Positions 42,249-50,601 of a stretch of DNA of 64,000 bases are shown in pieces. The stretch spans positions 1,116,001 to 1,180,000 of the forward strand of contig NZ_JACHJB010000003.1 in the NCBI RefSeq assembly GCF_014207745.1, read 5' to 3'. The translations under genes were made by a program, and so were the position numbers. The DNA is from Nonomuraea muscovyensis (GTDB lineage: Bacteria > Actinomycetota > Actinomycetes > Streptosporangiales > Streptosporangiaceae). Each line of letters begins with the position of its first letter. The first letter of the stretch is position 1. The notes below the pieces were generated by a model. The model searched no databases and was not told the DNA's origin. It saw only the letters and a program-made list of their open reading frames with translations.

Positions 42249-43894
42249 GATGTCCTCCTGTCGCCGGCCGCCGGGGTCGCCAGGGCCCGCGGCCGATAGC
42301 GCTCCAGCTCCTTCTCGTAGCCGATCACCTCGGCCCGGGCCCGCTCCTCGTCCCAGCCGAGGTGGCGTACGGCCACGGCGGCGCAGGCGGGCGCGGCGGA
42401 CAGGCCCATGTCGGCGCCGAGCCCGATGAGGGTACGTCTGAGCATGATGTCACCCAGGGTCACGGCGCCTTCCTCCCGCACGGCCATGACGACCTCGGCG
42501 GCCAGCGCGCCGCTCTCCTTGTCGACGGTCTCGGCCAGGGCGGGGTCCTCGGCGGCCAGGTCGAGCACGCGGCGGGCGCGCACCCCGTACAGGGTGAGCA
42601 GCCTGGCCGACCTGGCCCGGTCGAGCGGCGAGTGGCGGAGGAAGTCCCGGGCGAACTCCGGCCAGTCCGAGGTCTCCGCGCCGGGCAGCGGCCGTCCCCG
42701 CGTCACGCACCTTCGCGGCCGGCGCCCGAGCTCGCGCAGCACCGCGTCGGTGACGTCCTCGGCCAGCGCGCGGTGCGTGGTGAGCTTGCCACCGATGACG
42801 GTCAGCAGGCCCCGGTACGCGGGCGCGTGGTCGAGCACGGTGTGCCCCCGGCTGATCTTGGCGTTGTCCGCCACGCCGGTGGTGTGCGGCAGGGGCCGGA
42901 TCCCGGCGATGCTGTAGAGCACGTCGCCGGGGGTGAGCCGGGCGTCCGGGAAGATGCGGTTGGTCTCGGCGAGCAGGTAGCCGATCTCGTCGTCGCCGGC
43001 CGTGACGTCGTCCAGGTCGCCCTCGTAGCTGAGATCGGTGCTGCCGAGCACGTACCTGCCCTGCCAGGGCAGGACGAAGATGGGCCGCCGGTCGGCGGCC
43101 GCCTCGAAGAAGATGCAGGTGTCCGGCGCGCCGGGGAACGGGTCGACGACGACGTGGCTGCCCTTGGTGCCGCCGTTCAGCCGCCGGCTCTCCACCTGCC
43201 CGTCGAGGACGCGGTCGATCCACGGGCCGGCCGCGTTCACGGTGACGGCGGCGCGGATCTCCTCGCGCCCGCCGGTGCGGCGGTCCTGGGTGCGCAGCCC
43301 GCGGACGTGACCGTTGTCGACGATGAGGCCGGTGACCGTGGTGTGGGTGAGCACCCGGGCGCCCAGCCGCCGCGCGTCGAGGAGCAGCTCGACGCAGAGC
43401 CGTTCCGCCCACGGCACCTGCGCGTCGTGGAACAGCGCCGCCCCGAGCAGGCCCTCGCGCGACAGGCCGGGCCACCGGCGGGCCACCTCGCGCAGCGGTA
43501 CGCGACGGCTCAGGCCGCGTCCGCGGCCCAGCGCCAGCATGTCGAAGGCCAGCAGCCCCAGCCGGATCAGCGGGCCCGGCCGGCTGTTGCCCCGGTAGAA
43601 GGGGATGAGCATGGGGTAGTCGCGCACGAGATGCGGAGCGGTGCGAAAGAGCAGGTGCCGCTCCCGGATGGACTCGTGCACGAGGGAGAAGTCGTAGCGT
43701 TCGAGGTACTTCAGGCCGCCGTGGATCAGCCGGCTGGACGTGCTGGACGTGCCGGAGCCGACGTCGGCGCGGTCCACGACGGCGACGCGCAGGCCGCGGG
43801 CGGCGGCGTCCCGGGCGATGGCGAGCCCGTTGATACCGGCCCCGATGACGGCGAGATCGACCTCGCCGCCGGTTCCGGCGGGGTGGTGAGACAT
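42245..43894 (-). CDS. GlpD-like FAD-dependent polyol-phosphate dehydrogenase
   Basis: A 549-residue flavoprotein of the glycerol-3-phosphate dehydrogenase family. The FAD site is DLAVIGAGINGLAIARDAAARG; SSTSSRLIHGGLKYLE and GGKLTTHRALAEDV are family marks. The C-terminal DAO_C domain is complete. In a locus with a LyxK/EryA-type kinase it may oxidise a polyol phosphate, as EryB does with erythritol phosphate, rather than glycerol phosphate. A strong hairpin separates it from the aldolase gene before it. Confidence 0.9.
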   Translation of the reverse strand: MSHHPAGTGGEVDLAVIGAGINGLAIARDAAARGLRVAVVDRADVGSGTSSTSSRLIHGGLKYLERYDFSLVHESIRERHLLFRTAPHLVRDYPMLIPFYRGNSRPGPLIRLGLLAFDMLALGRGRGLSRRVPLREVARRWPGLSREGLLGAALFHDAQVPWAERLCVELLLDARRLGARVLTHTTVTGLIVDNGHVRGLRTQDRRTGGREEIRAAVTVNAAGPWIDRVLDGQVESRRLNGGTKGSHVVVDPFPGAPDTCIFFEAAADRRPIFVLPWQGRYVLGSTDLSYEGDLDDVTAGDDEIGYLLAETNRIFPDARLTPGDVLYSIAGIRPLPHTTGVADNAKISRGHTVLDHAPAYRGLLTVIGGKLTTHRALAEDVTDAVLRELGRRPRRCVTRGRPLPGAETSDWPEFARDFLRHSPLDRARSARLLTLYGVRARRVLDLAAEDPALAETVDKESGALAAEVVMAVREEGAVTLGDIMLRRTLIGLGADMGLSAAPACAAVAVRHLGWDEERARAEVIGYEKELERYRPRALATPAAGDRRTS

Positions 43895-43915
43895 GGGGAG
43901 GCTCCCGGAGGTGAC

Positions 43916-43961
43916 GGGCGCGGGTCCGCGGCGGTCCGAACGCGCTCGCGGACCCGCGCCC
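43916..43961 (-). terminator. 15-bp hairpin inside the operon, before the GlpD-like gene
   Basis: GGGCGCGGGTCCGCG (43916-43930) and CGCGGACCCGCGCCC (43947-43961) form a perfect 15-bp stem with a 16-base loop, in the 74 bases between the aldolase stop and the GlpD-like start. It is the strongest hairpin I see in the window. It could stop part of the transcripts or stabilise the upstream mRNA end, so the kinase and dehydrogenase would be expressed less than the importer. Confidence 0.8.
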
Positions 43962-43968
43962 ACGAGGG

Positions 43969-44877
43969 TCAGGACTCGGCGTTGCCCGCGGCGCCGGCCG
44001 CCGTCTCCTTGAACAGCTCGTGCGCCTCGGCGGGCTTGAGACCGTCGTGCACGATCCCGCGCACCGCGGCGAGCATGGCGGCGGGGGACTCGCTCTGGAA
44101 GATGTTGCGGCCCATGTCGACGCCCGCCGCCCCCTCCTGGATCGACCGGTACGCCATGGTCAGGGCGTCGAGCTCGGGCAGCTTCTTGCCGCCGGCGACG
44201 ATGATCGGCACCGGGCAGCTCGCGGTGACGGTCTCGAAGCCGTCCTCGACGTAGTAGGTCTTGACGACGTGCGCGCCCATCTCGGCGCTGATCCGCGTGG
44301 CCAGCCGGAAGTAGCGGGCGTCGCGGACCATGTCCTTGCCGACGGCCGTGACGCCGAGCACGGCGACGCCGTGCCGCTGGCCGGCGTCCACGAGCGTGGC
44401 CAGGTTCGCCACCGACCGCGACTCGTGCTCGCCGCCGATGAACACCTGGATGGCCAGCGCCGCGGCGTTGAGCCGCAGCGCGTCCTCGATGTCGAGGGCG
44501 ATGTGCTCGTCCGACAGCTCGCGCAGGACGCTCGGGCCGCCGCTGGCGCGCAGGACGATCCCGGCGTCCGTGGTCGGCGGGATGCTGGTGCGCAGCGCGC
44601 CCCGGGTCATCATGATCGCATCGGCGGCGGGCACGAGCGGGGCGATGCCGGTGTCGAGACGCTCCAGTCCGGCCATCGGGCCGACGAAGTAGCCGTGGTC
44701 GAACGCCAACATGACCGTGCGCCCGGTGTCCGGCCGGAAGATGCGCGACAGCCGGTTGCGCAGGCCCCAGTCCTGACCGTGGGCGCCCTTCACGTGGAAC
44801 CCTCCGGGGAGGCCGCTCGCCGCGGGCGCGGGCGTCCCGAAGTCGCGGGCGTCGATGAGGCCGTCGGTGTCAGCCAT
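43969..44877 (-). CDS. LsrF-like class I aldolase/thiolase
   Basis: A 302-residue TIM-barrel aldolase of the DeoC/LacD/FbaB superfamily. Long stretches match what I recall of E. coli LsrF: RTVMLAFDHGYF, LRASGGPSVLRELS, VTASCPVPIIVAGGKKLPE and GVDMGRNIFQS. LsrF is a thiolase for phosphorylated AI-2 breakdown products. Here the setting is a kinase and polyol-phosphate dehydrogenase, so the substrate may be a ketose phosphate instead. The ATG overlaps the permease stop by 8 bases; GGAG precedes it. Confidence 0.9.
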   Translation of the reverse strand: MADTDGLIDARDFGTPAPAASGLPGGFHVKGAHGQDWGLRNRLSRIFRPDTGRTVMLAFDHGYFVGPMAGLERLDTGIAPLVPAADAIMMTRGALRTSIPPTTDAGIVLRASGGPSVLRELSDEHIALDIEDALRLNAAALAIQVFIGGEHESRSVANLATLVDAGQRHGVAVLGVTAVGKDMVRDARYFRLATRISAEMGAHVVKTYYVEDGFETVTASCPVPIIVAGGKKLPELDALTMAYRSIQEGAAGVDMGRNIFQSESPAAMLAAVRGIVHDGLKPAEAHELFKETAAGAAGNAES

Positions 44878-45883
44878 CAGAGTTTTCTCCTGTGGTAGTG
44901 GTCGTGGCGACCGCGGGACGCGGCCGCCGTCTGAGCCGGGAGGCCGTGCTCCCGGCACGGTCACCCCCGCCGGCGAGGAAGAGGACGAAGAGCACCAGGC
45001 CGCCCTTGAGCAGGTTCTGCGCCGCGGTGCTCCAGCCCACGAGGTTCACCAGGCCGTCGAGCAGGATGAAGAACAGCGCCGCCCCCCACACGCCCACCGG
45101 GACGGCGCGGCCGCCGGAGATGAGCGTGCCGCCGATGACGACGACGGCCACGGAGTCGAGCAGGTAGCGGGTGCCGAGATCGGCGGAGGGCGCGATGTAG
45201 GTGGCGAGCAGCGCGCCGGTCAGCCCGGCCAGCGCCCCGCTCAGCAGGTACGCCGTCGCGATCACCCGGGAGACCGGGACGCCGGCCCGTTCGGCGGCGC
45301 GGCGGTTCTGCCCCACCGCGATCAGGGATCGGCCGTAGACGGTGCGGCGCAGCAGGACGACGGTCAGCCACGTCAGCGCGGCGATCGCCACGGCGAGCGC
45401 GGGCACGCCGAGCGGGCGCAGGTTGAGCAGCTCACGCAGGCCGGGATCGGGCACGGCGGTGAAGCCGCCGGCCAGGTGCAGCGTGACCGACGAGGCGACG
45501 AGCCCGGCGGCCAGCGTGGCGATGATCGGCGGGATGGCCAGGCCGAGGATCGCCACCGTGCTGACGGCCGCGACCACCAGGCCGATGCCGATCCCCGCCA
45601 GCACCCCGGCGAGCGCCGAGCCGGTGCCGGCGGACACCGCGACCGAGGCGAACCCGGCCAGCGAGATGACCGGAGCCACCGACACGTCGATGTTGCCGGG
45701 CCCGGCGGTGATGACGAGCATCTGCCCGAGGCCGACGATGACGAGGTACGGCGCGAGGGACAGGGCGAGGGACAGCGTCTGGCCGCCGCCCTGGCCGGAG
45801 ATGGCCAGGATGACCAGCCAGATCAGCGCCGCCGCGGCGAAGCCCCAGATCCAGGGGCGCGAACGGGTCACACGGAGGTTCAT
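44870..45883 (-). CDS. Ribose/AI-2-type ABC importer permease, first
   Basis: A 337-residue permease of the RbsC/LsrC/LsrD family with about ten hydrophobic segments and the coupling region VGQNRRAAERAGVPVSRV near residue 200. Residues 310-337 are a basic then Thr-rich cytoplasmic tail. Its start overlaps the second permease by 4 bases. The two different permeases probably form a heterodimer, as in LsrCD. Confidence 0.92.
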   Translation of the reverse strand: MNLRVTRSRPWIWGFAAAALIWLVILAISGQGGGQTLSLALSLAPYLVIVGLGQMLVITAGPGNIDVSVAPVISLAGFASVAVSAGTGSALAGVLAGIGIGLVVAAVSTVAILGLAIPPIIATLAAGLVASSVTLHLAGGFTAVPDPGLRELLNLRPLGVPALAVAIAALTWLTVVLLRRTVYGRSLIAVGQNRRAAERAGVPVSRVIATAYLLSGALAGLTGALLATYIAPSADLGTRYLLDSVAVVVIGGTLISGGRAVPVGVWGAALFFILLDGLVNLVGWSTAAQNLLKGGLVLFVLFLAGGGDRAGSTASRLRRRPRPAVATTTTTGENSDG

Positions 45884-46839
45884 CGCAGCACCTTCCCCAC
45901 GAGCACGCGGCCGGCGAGCACGGCCAGCACGATGCCGCCCTGCACCGCCGACTGCAGGTCGGACCGCACGTCGAGCAGGCTCAGCACGACGCTGACCAGG
46001 CCCAGCGTCACGCCGCCGATCGCCGCGCCCCACGGGACGGCGACGCCGCCGGAGAACGAGCCGCCGCCGAGGATCACGGCCGCCACCGTCATGAGCGTGT
46101 AGCTGGAGGCCGACGACACGTCGCCGCCGCCGGTCTGGGAGGCCAGGACGAGGCCCGAGGCGACGCCGAGCGCACCCGCCATGGCATAGGCGATGACGCG
46201 GGAGGTCAGCGGGCGCAGCCCGGCGCGGCCCAGCGCGACCGGGTTGCTGCCCAGGGCGCGCATCCGCACGCCGGACGAGCCGCGCGAGGCGAGCAGGTGG
46301 ACCAGCGCGGTGACGAGCAGGATGGGCAGCAGCGGCGCGGGGAACCCGGCGGGCTGCCAGGCGCCGAAGGCCGCCAGCCACTCGGGGGTGCTGCCGCCGG
46401 GCGTCGGCAGCAGGAACAGGCCCAGCCCGAGCCAGACGAACGACGCGCCCAGGGTGGCGATCAGCGACGGCACGCCGCGCAGGTGGATGAGCAGGCCGAG
46501 CAGCGCGTACGCGGCCACCAGCCCGAGCAGGACCAGGCCGCCGACGAGCGGCGACGACGACAGCTTGGTCGCCGTGACGACGGTGACCAGGCCGACGAAG
46601 GCGCCGATCCCGAGGTCGATGTCGCCCACGGCCATCAGCGTCATCTGGGCCTGCGCGGCGATGACGAGGGGCACGGTCGCCGACAGGACCAGGGTGAGGC
46701 CCTGCACGCTGAGCACGCCGGGCTGCAGCGACGAGCAGACGCCGATCATGGCGATCAGGGCCAGCGCGCTGACGGCCGCGGGTGCCGAGTGGCGCATCCG
46801 CGCGCGTCCCGGCAGGGCGGGTGCGAGCAGCTCAGCCAT
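45880..46839 (-). CDS. Ribose/AI-2-type ABC importer permease, second
   Basis: A 319-residue permease of the same family. The coupling-helix region is MRALGSNPVALGRAGLRPLTSRV near residue 210, in a shortened form of the EAA-like loop, and about ten hydrophobic segments are present. The start overlaps the ATPase gene stop by 8 bases. Gene order ATPase-permease-permease-aldolase resembles lsrACD with lsrF. Confidence 0.92.
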   Translation of the reverse strand: MAELLAPALPGRARMRHSAPAAVSALALIAMIGVCSSLQPGVLSVQGLTLVLSATVPLVIAAQAQMTLMAVGDIDLGIGAFVGLVTVVTATKLSSSPLVGGLVLLGLVAAYALLGLLIHLRGVPSLIATLGASFVWLGLGLFLLPTPGGSTPEWLAAFGAWQPAGFPAPLLPILLVTALVHLLASRGSSGVRMRALGSNPVALGRAGLRPLTSRVIAYAMAGALGVASGLVLASQTGGGDVSSASSYTLMTVAAVILGGGSFSGGVAVPWGAAIGGVTLGLVSVVLSLLDVRSDLQSAVQGGIVLAVLAGRVLVGKVLR

Positions 46840-48427
46840 GGGTCCTCCCGCGCGCGGCCCGGTCGGGGGCGCCCGACTCGCCCGGCTCGTCCCGCTCGTG
46901 CGGCTTGTCGGACTCGTCCGGCTGGTCGGGCTCGTCGAAGGAGACGGCGATGATCTGTTCCTCGGAGATCTCCTCGCCCGAAAGCTCGGCCACCGTCCGG
47001 CCGGCGCGGAAGACGTGGACGCGGTCGCAGTGCGCCATCTCGGCGTTCTCGCTGGAGTACCAGACGATGCTGCGGCCCTTGGCCGCCTCCTCCCGGATGA
47101 GCCGGTACAGCTCGGTCTTGGTGTGCACGTCCACCCCGCGGAAGGGGTCGTCGAGCAGCACCAGCCCGGCCGTGGAGGCGAACGCGCGGGCGACGACGAC
47201 CTTCTGCTGGTTGCCGCCGCTCAGCTCGGTGATGCCGGCATCGGCGCCGCCCTTGACGGCCAGGCGCTCGACCCAGTGGCGGACGACGTCCCGCTCGTCG
47301 GGGATCCGGCGCAGCCCGCGCCGGGCGATCTCGCGCATCGCGGTGACGACGAGGTTGTCGCCCACGTTCCACAGGGGCAGCACCCCGGATCGCTGGCGGT
47401 CCCCGGGCACGTACGCCCGGGCGACGCTCACCTCGGTGTCGCGCCGGGTGGGCCGCCACAGGCGTTCCAGCACCTCCTGCTGGCCCTGGCCGGCCAGTCC
47501 GGCCAGGCCCACCACCTCGCCGGCCCTGACTCGCAGGGACACCCCGTGCAGGCCGCCGCCGCGGGCGTCGCGCAGTTCGGCCACCACCCGGGCGCCCGTC
47601 CCGCCGCCGGTCCCGCGGCGCGCCGTTCCGGCGCGCTCGGACGGGACGGCGACGTGCGCGCCCATCAGGGTGAGCACACCGGACTCGGTCAGCCCGGCGG
47701 CGGGCCGGTCCGCGGTGATCGCGCCGTCGCGCAGCACCACGACGCGGTCGGCCGCCGAGAGCACCTCGCGGATGCGGTGGGAGATGAGCAGCACGGCGGT
47801 GCCGGCCTCGGCCAGCCGGCGCACGTACGAGTACAGCGTCCGGGCCGCGTCCGGGCCGAGCGACTCGGTCGGCTCGTCCAGGATCAGCAGATCGAGCCGG
47901 TCGACCAGGCAGGCCCGGACGATCTCCACCATCTGGCGCTGCGCCAGCGACAGGTCCTCGACCCGGTCGCGCGGCGTCACGCCGTGCCCGGGGAACACCT
48001 CGTCGAGGCGGCGGCGCGCCGACGCGCTCGCCGCCCGCCGCCACCCCAGCCGGGGCAGGCAGTGCCGGGAGGAGATCCACATGTTCTCCGCCACGGTGAG
48101 GTCCGGGCACAGCGACGTCTCCTGGTAGGCCATGCGCACCGTCCGGAAGGCCGCCGCGGAACCGGCCGGCGCCTCCTCGCCGTGCACCAGGACCGTGCCG
48201 TCGTCGCAGGACTCCAGTCCGGCGAGCATCCGCATCAGCGTGCTCTTGCCGGCGCCGTTGTGGCCCACCAGCCCGAGCACCTCGCCCCCGCGGACCTGCA
48301 GGTCCACGCCCGCCAGTGCCCGGGTGCGCCCGTACGCCTTGGTCACCCCGCTGGCGGTGACGACGGGCGGCCGGCCGGCCTGGTCTCGTTCGGTCCCCGG
48401 CGGCGCGGGGAGGTTGTCCACGTGCAT
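46832..48427 (-). CDS. Ribose-type ABC importer ATPase with two nucleotide-binding domains
   Basis: A 531-residue RbsA/LsrA-type duplicated ATPase. The first domain has Walker A GHNGAGKST, a divergent signature LSLAQRQ and Walker B LLILDEPTESLG. The second has a degenerate Walker A (GLAGLAGQGQQE), signature ELSGGNQQKV and VLLDDPFRGVD. Degeneracy of the second site is normal for the family. An Asp/Glu/Pro-rich tail follows residue 495. It powers the two downstream permeases. Confidence 0.94.
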   Translation of the reverse strand: MHVDNLPAPPGTERDQAGRPPVVTASGVTKAYGRTRALAGVDLQVRGGEVLGLVGHNGAGKSTLMRMLAGLESCDDGTVLVHGEEAPAGSAAAFRTVRMAYQETSLCPDLTVAENMWISSRHCLPRLGWRRAASASARRRLDEVFPGHGVTPRDRVEDLSLAQRQMVEIVRACLVDRLDLLILDEPTESLGPDAARTLYSYVRRLAEAGTAVLLISHRIREVLSAADRVVVLRDGAITADRPAAGLTESGVLTLMGAHVAVPSERAGTARRGTGGGTGARVVAELRDARGGGLHGVSLRVRAGEVVGLAGLAGQGQQEVLERLWRPTRRDTEVSVARAYVPGDRQRSGVLPLWNVGDNLVVTAMREIARRGLRRIPDERDVVRHWVERLAVKGGADAGITELSGGNQQKVVVARAFASTAGLVLLDDPFRGVDVHTKTELYRLIREEAAKGRSIVWYSSENAEMAHCDRVHVFRAGRTVAELSGEEISEEQIIAVSFDEPDQPDESDKPHERDEPGESGAPDRAARGRTHG

Positions 48428-48481
48428 GCCCCGGTCTCCTCCGTGCTGTGCTCGCTTGTGGGTGCGGGTTCGGCGGGCCGG

Positions 48482-49591
48482 TCAGCCGGCCGCGGACGGG
48501 ATCGGCGGCCGGACGGGCTCGCCGCCACTCTTGACGGCCTCCACCTGCTGCCGGAACAGCTCGCGGGTCCAGGGCCAGGCGGCGTACTCGTCGGGCTTGA
48601 GCGCACCGGCCCAGGCGTCGAGGTCCTTCTGCTCCACCAGGACGATCGGGAAGGTCAGCTGCTTGGGCACGTCCCGGCCGTCGAGCAGGTCCAACGCCTC
48701 CCAGAGGGCGGCGACCGACTGGCCCGGGTCGGACATGACCGCGACCGAGCCGTTGTCGATCTTGTTGTCCTTCCAGTAGTTCAGCGCGCGGCCGTTGGTC
48801 TCGAACGTGACCGCGGGCACCGGCTTGCCCGCGGTGGCGAACGCCTGGGCGACGCCGTAGCCGTCTCCGCAGCCGATGACGCCGTCCACCTTCGGCACGC
48901 TGGACAGCACGCCGAGCACCGCCTTCTGCGCGGTGGCGCCGTCGCACATGCCCGTCACGGTGGCGACGGTCTTCACGCCGGGGTGCTCGGCGAGGATCTT
49001 CTTGGTGGTCTCGTACATCTCGGCCTCGGGCTGGGAGCCGACGACGCCGCGGCTGACGATGACGGAACCCTTGCCGCCGATGCCGTCCAGCAGCGGCTTG
49101 GCGGCCTGCGTGGCCCAGTCGGCGAAGCTGTTCTGCAGCACGTGGGCGCACGGCGCGTCGATGGCGGAGTCGAAGACGACGACCTTGACGCCGGCGGTGC
49201 ACGCCTGCTGGATCACCGGCTTGAGCGCGGTGGGCGACGAGGGGTCGATGAGCAGGGCGTCCGGCTTCTGCAGCAGCAGGCTCTTGATCTGGGCGACCTG
49301 CTCGGTGGCCGAGTTCTCGCCCGGCGCGTTGACGACCTTGTACTTGCCGATGAGCCCGTCCTTCTGCGCCTGCTCGGCGGCGGCCTCGAACTTGGCGATC
49401 ATCGTCTGCCGCCAGCCGTTGCCGATGAAGCCGTTGCTCAGCGCGATGAACGGCTTGCCGGCGCCGGTGGCCGCCGTCCCGGCGGCGGAGTCGCCGGCGC
49501 CGGTGGACCCGCACCCGGCGGTCAGGACGGCCAGGGCGGCGAGCGCCGCCGGGGCGGTACGCCAGGAACGGCGTGATGGGCGCATGTGCAT
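48482..49591 (-). CDS. Ribose-type ABC importer solute-binding lipoprotein
   Basis: A 369-residue lipoprotein with lipobox AVLTAGCGS near residue 23 and a type I periplasmic-binding fold (FIALSNGFIGNGWRQTMIAKF, PDALLIDPSSPTAL, VFDSAIDAP, GVIGCGDGYGVAQAF). It catches the sugar or polyol for the importer. I chose ATG 49591 because GGGAGA lies five bases upstream; ATG 49585 is also in frame. First gene of the operon. Confidence 0.92.
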   Translation of the reverse strand: MHMRPSRRSWRTAPAALAALAVLTAGCGSTGAGDSAAGTAATGAGKPFIALSNGFIGNGWRQTMIAKFEAAAEQAQKDGLIGKYKVVNAPGENSATEQVAQIKSLLLQKPDALLIDPSSPTALKPVIQQACTAGVKVVVFDSAIDAPCAHVLQNSFADWATQAAKPLLDGIGGKGSVIVSRGVVGSQPEAEMYETTKKILAEHPGVKTVATVTGMCDGATAQKAVLGVLSSVPKVDGVIGCGDGYGVAQAFATAGKPVPAVTFETNGRALNYWKDNKIDNGSVAVMSDPGQSVAALWEALDLLDGRDVPKQLTFPIVLVEQKDLDAWAGALKPDEYAAWPWTRELFRQQVEAVKSGGEPVRPPIPSAAG

Positions 49592-49659
49592 GGTGTCTCC
49601 CGTGAGGGCAGGGTCGCGAGTCGGGGGTGGTGGCGTGAGCGAACGCCTCAATGCGAGGA

Positions 49660-49685
49660 CCTGTCATTACAGGTCTGTAGTGACA
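49660..49685. promoter_or_regulatory. HutC-type operator candidates upstream of the importer operon
   Basis: CCTGTCATTACAGG (49660-49673) is a 14-bp inverted repeat, followed by TGTAGTGACA (49676-49685), an imperfect version of the same TGT/ACA palindrome. They lie in the 210-base gap between the divergent GntR regulator and the importer operon. Confidence 0.6.
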
Positions 49686-49746
49686 AGGAAACTAAGCTGG
49701 CATTACGGCCATGTCAATAGGGGGAACTTGCGAGTTCTCTGGAAGA

Positions 49747-49759
49747 CTTGTCATGACAG
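49747..49759. promoter_or_regulatory. HutC-type operator candidate near the GntR gene start
   Basis: CTTGTCATGACAG contains the perfect 10-base palindrome TGTCATGACA, 42 bases upstream of the GntR start. It shares the TGTCAT core with the sites nearer the importer, so the regulator probably controls itself as well as the operon. Confidence 0.65.
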
Positions 49760-49801
49760 AGGATGGTCATGGCATGCTGTGCGTGCCGACAAGGAGGGCT
49801 A

Positions 49802-50545
49802 GTGACGTTGACCTACCCGCCCCTCGACCGCGAGGGGGCGGAGCCGCTGTGGATGCAGCTCATGCGGGCGCTGCGCGCGGAGATCGAGAGTGGCGTCCGG
49901 TTGCCGGACCAGCCGCTGCCGTCGGAGGCCGAGCTGAGCGACCTGTTCGGGGTGTCCCGCACGGTCGTCAGGGAGGCGCTGCGCGAGCTGGTGCAGGAGC
50001 GGCTCATCTACAAGGTCAAGGGGCGGGGCGCCTTCGTCGCACCCCGCAAGACGGAGCTGCGGTTCATCGGCTCGATGTCCGGCTCCGCCGACGACCTGCG
50101 CGAGTCGGGCCGCCGGGTGACCACCCAGGCGATCAGCCAGTCGCTGGGTGAGGCGGACGAGCGCGAGGCGGCTCTGCTCCGGATCCCGGCCGGCGAGCAG
50201 GTCGTGCGCCTGCGCAGGCTGCGCCGCGTCGACGGCCAGCCATGGCTGCTCGTCGTCACCGCGCTGCCCGCGCGACTGGTCCCGGGGCTCGAACGCGTGA
50301 TCCTGGAGAACCAGTCGCTGTACGACGTGCTGCGGCGGCGCTACGGCCTCGAACCCGCGGCGGCGGACCGCTGGATCGAGGCGGTCTTCCCCGACGCCGA
50401 GGAGGCGGCGCTGCTGGAGGTGTCGACCTCGACGCCGCTGCTCGGCATCGAGTCGGTCGCATGGACGAAGGACGACACCAGGTTCGAGGCCTACTACGCG
50501 CTGCACCGCAGCGACCAGACCCGGTTCTACGTGGGCATCCGCTGA
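49802..50545 (+). CDS. GntR/HutC family transcription regulator
   Basis: A 247-residue regulator. The winged helix lies at residues about 15-75 (LPSEAELSDLFGVSRTVVREALREL), the UTRA ligand domain at about 95-240 (EREAALLRIPAGEQVVRLRRLRRVDGQPW). The GTG start has AAGGAGGG just upstream. Divergent from the ribose-type importer operon; the UTRA domain probably binds its sugar or a phosphorylated product. Confidence 0.93.
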   Translation: MTLTYPPLDREGAEPLWMQLMRALRAEIESGVRLPDQPLPSEAELSDLFGVSRTVVREALRELVQERLIYKVKGRGAFVAPRKTELRFIGSMSGSADDLRESGRRVTTQAISQSLGEADEREAALLRIPAGEQVVRLRRLRRVDGQPWLLVVTALPARLVPGLERVILENQSLYDVLRRRYGLEPAAADRWIEAVFPDAEEAALLEVSTSTPLLGIESVAWTKDDTRFEAYYALHRSDQTRFYVGIR

Positions 50546-50601
50546 CCGGCCCGGACGGGCCGCCCAGGGCGGGCCGCCCGGGAGGAGGCGGTCCGCCGGC
50601 G

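Noticed and set aside
40689..49591. A complete lsr (autoinducer-2) uptake operon
   Set aside because: Only the importer type and the LsrF-like aldolase fit. The kinase looks more like LyxK/EryA, LsrG and LsrR are missing, and a GlpD-like dehydrogenase is present.
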